From positions 30,511,501 through 30,575,500 of the forward strand of contig NC_091971.1 of assembly GCF_036711975.1 (NCBI RefSeq): DNA of 64,000 bases, read 5' to 3'. Positions 52,351-63,258 of the stretch are shown piece after piece. Positions within the stretch are counted from its first letter, which is position 1, and each line of letters opens with the position of its first letter. This stretch comes from Onthophagus taurus (taxonomy: Eukaryota > Arthropoda > Insecta > Coleoptera > Scarabaeidae). Position numbers and translations under genes: made by a program. Under the pieces are notes generated by a model. It searched no databases and was not told the origin of the DNA. It was given only the letters and a program-made list of their open reading frames with translations.

Positions 52351-54703
52351 CCCATATTATCCCAGATCTACAAAAATATGCCAGGTTCTTATAAAATTTA
52401 CATCCGTTCATCTTACTTCGTTCAGAAATAGTGAACAAAAAAAATGTATACGACATTTAGTTTTATATTTTTAGAATTAAATAATATTACCCGGTTCGAT
52501 ACGTAAGACTAAATGAAAAACTTTTTTTGTAACTTTTTTTATAGTAATTAATAACTCAACAATAAACACCTAAACTTGAAATTAAGAGATACATATGAAC
52601 TTATTACTATTCGGGTCTTATTTCGTGTGAAAATTAGTTGAACATTTATGATGCAAAGCAACACTACATTTTATACATTTCATTGTGGTATTCTTATGAC
52701 ACAGTGCACATCGACTTTGTTTATTTTGTTTCCCAATGAAATGATTACTGCCATCAAATCATACACTATCAACAACTCTTTTTATGACTGCCAAAGACGA
52801 TTTAGGCCCTGGAATTTTTGTGGGTGATGTTGTGTTTGTTGTATCTTTCAACATAAAGTATGTAGTCACAATGTACCTTGTAAAAGATAAAAGATCGTGG
52901 CGATTATTTTTGTATTCTGGAGAAATTTTGTATAGCTGAAAGGCGTTGTTAACTGAAACATTCAATGGAAACATCAGAAGCTGCCAGTACCATCTTTTCA
53001 GCCGAATCGCAACTCGATAACATCCCACATTTTGATCTAAGCGATCAACTCCACCCAAATACTTATTGTAATTGACGATACAACAGGGTTGGTCGACAGC
53101 TTTTTTTTTTGTTTATCGCAGTATCGCTTTACCGTACCAATAGGTCTGAAACCGGACTCGGTGGATGCAACCATAACAATATTATTATCGTTGTATCGGA
53201 CAAGTGTTGTCTCACACAATACATCTGTGCATTGATGATAGCTACCTCTTTTCATTTTTTTCATTTCTTTCTTGTCTTGTAGTGGTGCTTTTTCCACTCT
53301 ACTTTCTTGAATTGTTTCAGTAGCATCATGACCTAATTTCTTTAGTTCGTTCAGCAATGGTAAAGACGTAAAAAAATTGTCCATATATAAACTATAGTTA
53401 GCTGGAGGTAGTCTGGATAGTAGGTCTAAGACAACTGATCCACCGACACCAAATGCTGGATGAGTGTTTCCGGTGCTTGCTCCTTGATAAAGTTCGCCGT
53501 GTATCAAATAACCTAGACGCGTACATATAGAAAAAGTTTTATAACCAAACCTTATTGGTTTTCCATGAATATGTTGCTTAGCTCCATGCTTCCCATAGTA
53601 TGGAATCATTGACTCGTCGATACTCAAGTTTCTATCGCCAGGGTAATATTTCAACCACCTTTTATTCAGCAAATCCCAAAGTGGACGAACTTTCGCAAAC
53701 TTATCACCTTGAGTAAGATTAGCATTGTCAGCAACGTGAAAATAACGTAAAAGTTCTTCAAATCGATTTCGGGACATAAGGGATAAAATTCCTTGATAGT
53801 TGCAGTCGATACTTTTCTCCCAATACATCTTGTATCTGGCAACACTGTTATATCCACTCATCAATAGGATTCCAATAAAATGCATTATTTCAATCGTTGT
53901 AACCCTAAATGCATGATTACCTTTCTCAATAGCATTTCTTTCTGTTTCCGAACGCAAAAGTTCATAAACATTACTATCAAAAAATAATTCGAAACAGTTC
54001 ACAGAATTTAATGTTTTCCATAAAATAGGGATATTCAGTTACTTTTTCTTCTTTTTCCGGAACATCTATGAACTTCCATTTCCTGGTAACATCGATTCGC
54101 CTTCTCTTTGTTGAAGGTTTTGCTGTAGAAGCGGAAGCAACTGAAAATTCAAATGATTCGTTTTCATTTGTGACATCATGCACATATTGTACTCTGCCTT
54201 TTGATGCTATTCTAGCGCGATATTCGGCTTCTGCTAACAACTGACACCTGGATAAGTGATTTATATTTACTGACTCTTCATCACCACTATCTTCTTCACT
54301 TATTTCCCTATCAGGTGGTGTTATAAAAATGTCTCCACTCAACAGTTCATCGTTTTCTGCTATTAGTGTGATTATATCGCCTACTGATAATCTAGAATAA
54401 AATAACAGAATTCTCCAAATAAAAGGATCGAATTGGAATATTTTACACAGGCATATTATCCTACTGTTCCAAAAACGGAACGGTATCAAATTTATTTGTT
54501 ATATAAATAGAAAATACTTACTTTTTACGGCGCTTGTTTTTTACAAATGTCGATGCGAAACGTACAACGTCAAATATTGAATTTGACAGCTAACAATCCC
54601 GGTAGTACCAACGTATAAGAACAAATAATGAACATTCTCGAAAATATGTTAAAAATATTAATAAGTTAACCGTTCCAATAATGGACCACTGGGAAGATAT
54701 GGG
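52351..54703 (-). mobile_element. piggyBac transposon, copy 2
   Basis: TTAA at 52347-52350 then CCCATATTATCCCAG; the other end is CTGGGAAGATATGGG then TTAA at 54704-54707. The 15-bp terminal repeats match at 13 positions. Length is 2,353 bp. Transposase is on the minus strand, so the two copies form an inverted repeat of about 2.35 kb around a 3.5-kb spacer. It is inserted at a TTAA in the left arm of the foldback at 54.7-56.5 kb. Confidence 0.92.
52627..54520 (-). pseudogene. piggyBac transposase, copy 2 (start codon lost)
   Basis: This has the same order of domains as copy 1; the longest open frame, 54002-53037, covers ESMIPYYGKHGAKQ and SLYMDNFFTSLPLL. Lesions differ from copy 1: about 35 bp including the first-exon ATG and upstream TATA are missing near 54530; a small change near 54000 shifts the frame; an A-run near 53105 has extra bases and shifts the frame before GGVDRLDQN; and a CGA-to-TGA stop ends the frame near 52757. 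The catalytic aspartates are retained. Confidence 0.85.
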
Positions 54704-56455
54704 TTAAGGAGCTTTTCATTAATGTATCACACATATATCTGAGGGCTTCAGGGGGTAAACTACCCCTGCTTTTTTGGAATAATTTAAAAACTATACTGTT
54801 GACTTTGGCGGCATTAAGTACCCTAATAGTACGTTTAAAAATATTAATTACGTGTTTTTTCCCATTTCCTCTGACCATCCCCTGCGTAATTACAGGGTAA
54901 GATAAACAACCCTTTCCATAAGAATATATTTTATTTTTCTTTATACGTTAAATAGTACTTTGAAAAAACTTATAATGATTACAAGTATGGGGTAGCAAAA
55001 TATATTTTACATAATTGCTATACAAAAATGTTCAGTACAAATTTAAGTTTTCTTTTTATCCATGTTTAATGAAGTTTACCAACTTTATCATTTTAACGTT
55101 TTTTTTTAACTTAACGTTTATTTATTATTAACGAGTTAAGAAGCAATTCACAAAGAAATGGTTGTATAACTTGTATTCTACGTTTTTAGTTTAATTTGTT
55201 TTTTTAAGACATATTTATGCACAACTTGCACCCACACAACAGCTACGTCCCGGAAAAAGAAATAAACTTTTTCCGTGAATCCAAAAGTATTGCTATTGGA
55301 CTACTTTAAACAGTTTCCGTGCGGTTATTATAAACATTACGGAAGAATTTTATTAGAAAAATCGCTTCAGAATAATGTATCCCTCAACTGTATAATGCCC
55401 TGATGTGGAAGATACGGGACACTTGTATATCCACTTGTAAGCCACGCGTACTTAAAAACATTAATAAATCGCGGGGAAGACAACTAATTATACGTTAGTG
55501 CTTGCAATTTTAAAATATTATCTCGCTTATGCAAATGGACATTGTAAATTCAGCCATTGAATTTGATCTTTAAACTTAACATCTGAACCACTCCAAGAAT
55601 CCAGTAATAGTAATGTTTTGTCCAGTGTGTGGGAAATACATATATATTTTGTAGCCAATTTTTATATGGGCAGAAGTTGGTTTACCAGATTTTGAAGCCA
55701 CAACGAATATCTAATGAATCTGCTTTGAATACTGTATTTAGTACCCTCCGCCCAAACGTGTCAGAGGATTCTTTTAAAATAAATACAGAACTGAAGAGTA
55801 GTTTTCCATCTGCAGATATGATGGGTTGCATTGTGTAGTTATACGTTGTCGATTACATCGACTGCACCACATATTCTGCGGTATAACCCCTAAATCAGAA
55901 ACTTCTTGAAAAAAAGAAAACTTCAATTTGTACTGAACATTTTTGTATAGCAGTTTGAATACTATAAGCGAAAATATATTGCCTACCGCAGACTTCTAAA
56001 CCTTACAAGTCCTTTCAAAAGTACTACTTAACGTATAAAGAAATCATCGTCTTAAATTATACCAAAATAGATAAGTAATACTCACAAAAAAAGTAATTTT
56101 GGGGGTGGTTAGGGTAGTTAGTTAACCCCAACCACCCCTAAATGTCGTATAGGGTCTATTTTACAGCATAAATCTTAATTTGCAATTAATTTACGATTTT
56201 ATGCAAAATATTGTTCAAAAGTATAAGTTTTATCACATTGTTCCTATGGAAAAGGGTTATCTATTTTACCCCGTAACTTTGCAGGAGATGGTCAGAGGCA
56301 AATGAGAAAAAACACGTAATTAATATTTTTAAACGTACTGTTAGCGTACTTAAAATCCACAGCGTAGTTTTTAAATTATTCCAAAAAGGCATGGGTAGTT
56401 TACCCCCTGAAGCCCTCAGATATATGTGTGATACATCAATGAAAAGCTTCTTAAA
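54704..56455. mobile_element. Foldback element D with long inverted arms
   Basis: The left arm (54704 to about 55070) and right arm (about 55915-56455) are inverted copies sharing, for example, ATATATCTGAGGGCTTCAGG, GGTAAACTACCC, TTAATATTTTTAAACGTACT and TTGTACTGAACATTTTTGTA. The right arm has about 190 extra bases (56045-56235). Once piggyBac copy 2 is removed, the left arm continues across its TTAA for another 10 bp or so of match (TCATTTTTTAAG). The roughly 850-bp centre holds a repeat shared with 26955-27055 and no recognised gene. Confidence 0.75.
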
Positions 56456-56469
56456 AATGAGTAAGATCC

Positions 56470-56640
56470 GTATTGTATGATAAACTCAAGAATCTTCAGC
56501 ATTGATGAAGCAATGATATCCCACCACGGGCATCACTCAGCCAAAATGTTTATAAACCCATTCGCTTTGGATTCAAAATATGGATGTCTTGTGGAAATGA
56601 TGATTATCCGTACAATTTTGGCATTTATTGCGGTGATTTG
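56470..56640 (+). pseudogene. piggyBac family 2 fragment
   Basis: The plus strand reads FSIDEAMISHHGHHSAKMFI, then PFALDSKYG and, in other frames, DDYPYNFGIYCGDLYYNHV-like residues. SIDEAMISHHG is the first catalytic region of PGBD-type transposases. It aligns with the fragment at 61519-61860 but lacks 29 bp just before SIDEAM. Confidence 0.65.
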
Positions 56641-57574
56641 TATTACAATCATGTCCAATCTTATTTTTAATTATAAAAATAATTTTATCTACAACTATTG
56701 AATTATCTATTCGTTATACATTTGATTTTTGACGGGTAATGACACCCATTACTCATGACTGACAAAGTGTTGAATAATGAAGCCATTATTCCACAGTTCT
56801 GACACGGCCTACTAATCAAAAAAATAAAATATTAACAGAAATGACAGCTTTCTTATATTGAGGTTTTGTCTGAAATATCTATCAAGTTTTTTTTTCATGT
56901 TTTTGATTTTTTTTTCTCAAAATTAAATAGTTGTAGATACAGTATACTATTCAACTTGCGTATAATGGATGTTACCCACTCAGATTACATCATCTTCGTG
57001 GGTAACAGCCGCCATTATACGCTTGTTGAATAATATTCTATTATCTACGACTGCTTGGATAAGTCATCATTACCGCACTCATTTGAGGTGATTTGAGTTA
57101 CGTAATGAATTTCATTACCGCACTGGTTTCATTACGTAACGCATTTTAGCCTAATCAGAACAGACTTAATTTATTGAAACGAGCAACAATACAAAAGAAA
57201 AAGTGCTATCTACTTACAGAGAAACAATACTATTTATTATAAATATTAATGTTATGTTTTTGTAGTTCTAAACACTTATTCCAGTTGAGTAAACATCTTG
57301 TTGAAACTGACAATTCAAAATTGTCAACAATCATTTCAAAATATTTTTATAAATGTCAAATAGACTTTTTTAAAGAAATTGATTTTTTAGTAATTTTTAG
57401 CAGTCGTAGATAAAATGCTGTATATCATACGTGGGCTAGAGCATAATTACAGTACTCGTGTGATTACACGACTCGGTCTACGACCTCGTCGTGCAATTCT
57501 CCACACTCGTACAGTAATTATGTTTCTAGCCCACTTGTAATATAAATGACTATTATTCTATAACTTCATACATG
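56641..57574. repeat. Hairpin-rich MITE remnants
   Basis: Two palindromes are clear. At about 56955-57030 the arms are GCGTATAATGG...GGGTAACA and inverse, and at about 57450-57535 GTGGGCTAGAGCATAATTAC and inverse around CTCGTGTG. TAGATA/AGCAGTCGTAGATA steps in opposite orientation lie near 57045 and 57402. No coding region was recognised. Confidence 0.5.
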
Positions 57575-58776
57575 TTGTTTTCAATTATGTACATTTATTA
57601 ATTGTTTTTGTTTTTCTTGGAAATTTTGTAAAAACTTTTTAGAAACAATTTTGTCAAGGCACACATTGTGTGGTGCATACCAACCTATAGTAGAAGATGT
57701 GATATCTTTTAGCGGAAAAGCTTCAGGCCATCGAGTGAAGCGTTCGATAACTGTAAGTATATCAACGTAGGGACGGAGTGAGTGGTCCAATCAAGTCCAT
57801 ATCTATATATATGATATATATGATATATATATATATAATATATGATATTTCTTTTCTTTGGCGTAAGATTGCATAAGGTTTAATTTATAGAATTTATAGA
57901 GAATATTTTTCCATTACAATCGGGTTTGACAAGGAGTTTTGTCATGTGACAATGGGTTGGAAAACTGTATATAATGTAAATTGATTTCCATGTAAGGAAT
58001 GTTTGAAAATTTTGATGGTAGAGTAGATTGCTATTAGTTTTCTATCAAAAGTTGAATATTTGGTTTGGCATAAAGTAAATTTTTTGGAAAAGAATGCTAA
58101 TGGTTGACATTTTCTATTGATTGTTTGTGTTAAAACAGCTCCCATACCTGTGTTAGATGCATCAGTTGACAATGATAGGGTAGCATGTGAAGAGAGAAGA
58201 TCTTTGGCTGAAGAAAAAGCGTTTGTCGTGTTGCAATGTCCAAGAAGTTGATGAGATCGTTTTTTGTTTTTGATAGTGAAGTTGATTTTGAAAGTGTGTA
58301 GAAGGGATCAAGAATATTCGAAATGTTAGGTAAGAATCTGTGGTAGAAGTTTAGCATTCTCAAAAATCTTTGTAACTCTTTCAGAGTTGCCAGTTTTGAA
58401 AAATGTGTTATCGCTGTGATTCTTGATTGGGATGATCTAATGCCATCGGCTGAAATATGATGACTGAGACAGTCCAATGATTTAACACCAAAAATGCATT
58501 TTTTGGGTTGGATATTGATATTGTAGGAACTTAATCAGTGAAATAAATGTTTTAAATGACGTATGTGTTCTTCTTCATTTCGACTTGCTACAATGATATC
58601 ATCTAAATATACAAAAATGAAGGTTAGGCCTGAAAGTACTTCATTGATGAACCTTTGAAACGTTTGCGCTGCATTTCGAAGGCTAAAAGGCATGCTAAAA
58701 GACCGAAAGGGATTGTTATAGCTGTCTTTGGTATGTCCTCTTCATCTAAATTATTGTACGACTATTTGAATTAAAA
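57575..58776 (-). pseudogene. Ty3/gypsy pol remnant (RT, RNase H, integrase)
   Basis: On the minus strand, in order: YLDDIIVASRNEEEH (RT, near 58560-58620), a chromo-like run LATLKELQRFLRMLNFYHRFLP, then RNase H (STDASNTGMGAVL, FFSKKFTLCQTKYSTFDREL-like), a gap, and integrase (DILTVIERFTRWPEAFPL). Frames change several times and the segment between RNase H and integrase is deleted. Its outer 90 bp recur at 61385-61510. The 5' part is cut by the Jockey-like insertion. Confidence 0.75.
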
Positions 58777-58788
58777 TCATATACAATA

Positions 58789-61349
58789 CAGAAAGAGTAC
58801 ATATATTGTTGGTTTATATACATCCTTTTAGTAACATAGAAGAAACAATATTTAACATGGCTGCACGGTACGACAATTGTCTAATAATCGGTGACTTTAA
58901 CCCAAACCCAGCCAAAAACAGACACATCAATCAATTTGTGATTATGTCAAAGTTTGTGCCCATCGCAACACTTCCGACGTTTGTCATGGCAAATAATCCC
59001 AACTCCAAGCCTGATTTAATCTTCTGCACAAACAACATAAGACCGCTCATCACGTCTGTTAATGTCATTCCTGATCTGTGCTCTGACCATCTGGGTCTTG
59101 TGATCTGCATTAATACAACCACTCGAATACCCAAAGTAGCTCCTACTCTGATCAAAAACTATAAACTTTGTAATATGGAAAGAGTGAACGCAGGAATAAA
59201 GGAATATGTGAGATCTAACCCTGTTATTACACCCGAGTCTATCGCAACCTTTAATAAACGCTTGCTTAATTTGGTGGATGAAGCGAGCCCTTCCAACATC
59301 AAGAAACATTACAATTTTCCTTTGCCATTTATTCTCCGGTTGATTAAGGAAAAGAGACGACTCTACCGCGATTTTAGATCCTATGAGGAGCCTGCTCTGA
59401 AAAGAATGTTCAACGAGCTTAATAAAAATATCCAAAAACTAGTGCAGCAATTCAGAAGCGAAAAATTCATGGAGGCCTGTGACAAAATCAACAGAAGCAA
59501 GGGTAAAAACTACTGGCAAAAAGTCCGCAAACTTTCGAAGTACCAAAAGTCGCCAGAAACCCAGGAGCTTATTGACCCTACGGATGGCTGCTCACACTCT
59601 AGCCCGGAAAAAATAGTAAACATCCACGCTGAATACCTTGAGAGAGTGTTTTCCTTCAGCAATGAGGCCCTGTTCTGCCCCCACAACAAAAACACAGTAG
59701 ACAATTGGTACCAACACGCCTTTCTCAATTCGTCCGAAACGCCTCAAGATGCTCTAATGCAGGAAGTAGAATACTTCACACTACTTAACAGAGGAACCAA
59801 CACAGCCCCTGGATACGACAACATCTCAAGGGAAATCTTAAGGAAGCTGGATCTTGATATCCACGCCTACATAAGAAAAATTTACAACTATTGCCTTACC
59901 ACCCAGCATTTCCCACAAGATTGGAAGACCTCTATTATCATATGCATCCCCAAGAAAGATTCTTCTCTATCCGACCCTGCGAACTACCGTCCTATCTCAT
60001 TGCTACCCGTAATGGGGAAGCTTTTCGAGGTACACTTGAAGAACAAGCTGCTCGATGTTGTTGCAAGGAGGATTCCGTCATACCAATTTGGATTCCAATA
60101 AGGTAAATCTACATCTCATCCCTTGGCAGTGTTTGTCTCAAACTTCCAAGTCGCACGTTACCAAAAACAACAATCCGCCGCAGTCTTCCTGGATGTTCGG
60201 AAGGCATTCGACTCCGTATGGCACAGAGGTCCACTGTACAAGCTAGCTATGTTGAAAATCCCATCTTATCTTCTTAACCTGCTAAAAAAATTTCTTTCAG
60301 ACCGCTCCTTATTGGTTAAAGTGAAAAACTACTACTCTCACAGTTTCACCGCTCAACAAGGTCTCCCTCAAGGCTCTGCCATCTCGCCAGCACTGTACAA
60401 CGTCTACTGCCATGACATCTACAACGACAACCCAGACGTCTTCGATCCGATGTCTTACGCCCTACTTTATGCCGATGATACTATTCTCGTCGCACATGAT
60501 GTAGCACTGTACATTCCATCATCAATCCTAAGGCTGCAGACGGTCATCCAAAACATAGAAGAATGGTACCGAAAATGGCGTATCCTGATAAATCCTTCCA
60601 AAACCCAATTCTTCATCCCCTTCCTCCCTATTCGCGTTGCTCCTCCCACAATAATAATTCAATCTTTTCCTATCACAGCTTCACCAACTTGCAACTACCT
60701 CAGCATTACCTTGGATAGAACCCTTAAATTCTCTGCCCACGCCATCAAAGTAAAAATGAAAGTCAAAAACCGCGCCAAACACTTCCGTTCACTGTCATAT
60801 AGAGGCCGAGGACTATCCACCAAATGCGCTACTCACATATACACTTCAATATGCCGATCTATAATCGAATATGCCTCATTAATCATGACTGAAGCGCCGA
60901 GAGGATCACAGTACCATCTGGAAGTAGCAGAGAGAGCAGCCCTGATAATTATCACTCGCATTAGACACCCTCACAACCCACTTTTCAACCCTTCCAACGA
61001 ACTCCTTTACGACCTTACAAAGATTCCTCCTATAAACTCCCGTCTACAATCCTTATCCCTTAAAGCAATTATGAACTTCCCCAAAAACGCCTTAAAAAAT
61101 CTCATCATCATTCCCCTTTCCCCTACCCACTGTCCCATAACACGGCTCACACTTCTTAAAAAAATAAGGCCCAACTGAGAAGACCCAAGTACAACCAAAC
61201 CGAATTCAAAGTCACGGGTAGGAAGACTAAGGTCTACAGCAGTTTTGGACTCTTTTTTTATATTTATTTTATATATGTATTTCTTTTCGTATTTCTTATT
61301 GTTATAATTTTTATATAAGTCCAAATAAATATTGTTTTCTTCTTCTTCT
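58789..61349 (+). mobile_element. 5'-truncated Jockey-like retrotransposon with 12-bp target duplication
   Basis: It is flanked by exact TCATATACAATA copies at 58777-58788 and 61350-61361. It starts inside the endonuclease domain and ends with a TTC-repeat tail (TTCTTCTTCTTC) rather than poly(A). One nonsense codon apart, the coding region is open from end to end, so the insertion is probably recent. Confidence 0.9.
58806..61178 (+). pseudogene. Jockey-like endonuclease-RT ORF with one in-frame stop
   Basis: The endonuclease C-terminus is present (CLIIGDFNPNPAK, SKPDLIFCT, CSDHLGLVIC), then RT: NYRPISLLPVMGKLFE, SYQFGFQ, TAA at 60099, GKSTSHPLAVFV, LDVRKAFDSVWH, QQGLPQGSAISPALYNVY, LLYADDTILV, ILINPSKTQFF. 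Reading frames on both sides of the stop are the same, about 430 and 360 residues. The stop takes the place of a Lys or Gln codon in FGF-x-x-G-x-ST. The N-terminal endonuclease half and any ORF1 are missing through 5' truncation. Confidence 0.88.
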
Positions 61350-61384
61350 TCATATACAATATTTATTAATTTTTATAATAATTT

Positions 61385-61514
61385 TATACAACAACTTTCT
61401 GTGTGTTGTTTTCAAATTGTGTACATATATCAATTATTTTTATTTTCTTGGTAAATTTGATAAAAAGTTTTTTGAAACAATTTCGTCATGGCACACTTTG
61501 TGTGGTGCACGGCA
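61385..61514 (-). repeat. Second copy of the gypsy integrase edge
   Basis: It matches 57575-57665 in the same orientation (TTTTTTGAAACAATTT-GTCA-GGCACAC-TTGTGTGGTGCA). It then runs directly into piggyBac family 2 sequence (TATGATAAACTCAAGAATCTT), the same string that starts the fragment at 56477. Confidence 0.55.
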
Positions 61515-61860
61515 CACTACAGTATGATAAACTCAAGAATCTTCCGCAGTTTGAAATTTTTCATAAGCATCTCAGCATTAACGAAGCAATGATATCCCAC
61601 CACGGGCATCAAATGTTTATAAAAAATAAACCCATTCGCTTTTCAGAAGATTCAAAAGATGGATGTTTTGTGGAGATGATGTTTATCTATCTGTAAGTCC
61701 ACTAGGGGAACGGGTGGTGAATAGTATGTTATCAGTGATTCAAGGCCCACGAAACCATATTATATATTTTGACAATTTCATTACAAGTTATAATCTTTTT
61801 AAGGATTTAGCAGAACGAAACGTTCGTGCTTGTGGCACCATCAGAGAAAACTGAACAACA
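61515..61860 (+). pseudogene. piggyBac family 2 fragment with two catalytic regions
   Basis: Plus strand: YDKLKNLPQFEIFHKHLS, INEAMISHHGHQMFI (first Asp position is Asn), KPIRF, then after a frame change SPLGERVVNSMLSVI, NHIIYFDNFITSYNLF (second Asp) and AERNVRACGTIREN. A stop follows at 61852. Deletions make the order compressed relative to a full transposase. Confidence 0.7.
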
Positions 61861-62039
61861 TGTGTTCTGCATTTCGTCGGAGGAAACACTGAGTATCAAT
61901 TTGAAATTTTTGATTTGAAAACGCCATTTTAGTTTTTTTTCATACTTTTTCGAAGATGCTACCGTCTCGAAATTACATAAGTTTATTGAGATTCTTATTT
62001 TTACTAGTCTTTACTATTATCTTAGTGTCAAGCCACAGG

Positions 62040-62995
62040 TCAAATAATGTAAAATTTAGCCCACTAGCACAAACCATGAATCGGAACAGATTTGATAAAA
62101 TCAAACACATTTTTCATATGAATGACGACACCAAATATTTGCAACCTGATCTTCCCCGACACGATAGACTGCACAAAATTAGCCCAGTGATAGATCACCT
62201 TAACAAGCAATTTATTGTACCATTTGACCACCCACTGTCACTGGACGATCATAAAAATTGGGCTTTTCAAGTTAGGATTTAAATTATATGTTTTATGGTC
62301 TCGTTCGGGGTATGCCTATAGTTTTGAGGTTTACTCAGCAGGTAAATATATTGATCGTTTACCTGGCGAACCAAACCTAGGAGCAGTATCAAATAGAGTT
62401 ATTTAATTGTTACGACCAGTCCCAAGACGTAAATCATGTTATTTATTTCGAGAACTTTTATACCAATATTACGTACGCAGAGGAACACAAGGTATGGAAT
62501 TCTTGGAAACAAGCTGGAAAGACAATAAGCAAATTTTATTACTTTCCACTTATGTTGGTTTTGAACCAGCTGAGAGTGTAACCCGCTACGTCAAAAAACT
62601 GAAAATGAATGTCCAAATAACATGTCCGCCAGACATAAAAAGATACAATGCTCACATGAAAGGCGTTGATCTGATGGACAGCTTCATCAGTCGATATCGT
62701 ATCCGCATGTATATGTATAACGAGGCTATTCTATCACCGTGCCTATTAGTGCAATTAAAGTGAAACCTCAAAAGGACATTATGACGTTAGCTGACTTCAG
62801 AACTGAGGTTGCTGAGACGTTATGCCGGTATCAAAGTCGGTCAGAAAGTAAAAGAGGAAGATCAAGTGCTAATAGTCGACGAGAAGAAACCCCAGAACAC
62901 TCCAAAAGACCACGGTCAGGTGCACAAGTCGTACCCTCAACTACGCACGTTATGATCGTGTTGGACATGAAAAGTATTTATGGATTCCAGAAATA
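62040..62995 (+). pseudogene. PGBD3-like piggyBac transposase remnant
   Basis: Plus strand: MNRNRFDKIKHIFHMNDDTK, HDRLHKISPVIDHLNKQFI, PLSLDDH (first Asp region, internally deleted), then FKLYVLWSRSGYAYSFEVYS in a new frame. An internal deletion removes the second Asp region. Next are SWKDNKQILLLSTYVGFEPA, RYNAHMKGVDLMDSFISRYR (third Asp) and a C-terminal basic tail (ESKRGRSSANSRREETPEHS). At least three frame breaks occur. Confidence 0.75.
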
Positions 62996-63258
62996 AATAT
63001 AAATACAACAATTGTAGAAATTTACCTCTTGGATTTGTAAGAAATGTAAGTTTGAGGTGTGTTTTTAATCGGCAGTGCCCAGCAAAGATACCCATTAGAA
63101 CTTTAATGCTGCTACGAGCAAGTCCCAAAATATTCCCGGGTTTGCCAGCGGTGATCTTAATAAACACCATAGCATGCCTCGTTCCAGGAGAATTGGTCCA
63201 CAGTAGGCGAAGTCTCTCCTCAGCCCACAGTCCAAACCTATGTTTAGCCATCGCAAAT
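62996..63258 (-). pseudogene. I/R1-like retrotransposon fragment (third copy)
   Basis: Minus strand: MAKHRFGLWAEERLRLLWTN, GKPGNILGLARSSIKVLMGI and AGHCRLKTHLK, homologous to 26280-26560 and 51830-52030. It carries a second empty site for the 82-bp TTAA MITE (near 63150). It is cut on its 5' side by the (ATT)n end of the next element. Confidence 0.7.
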
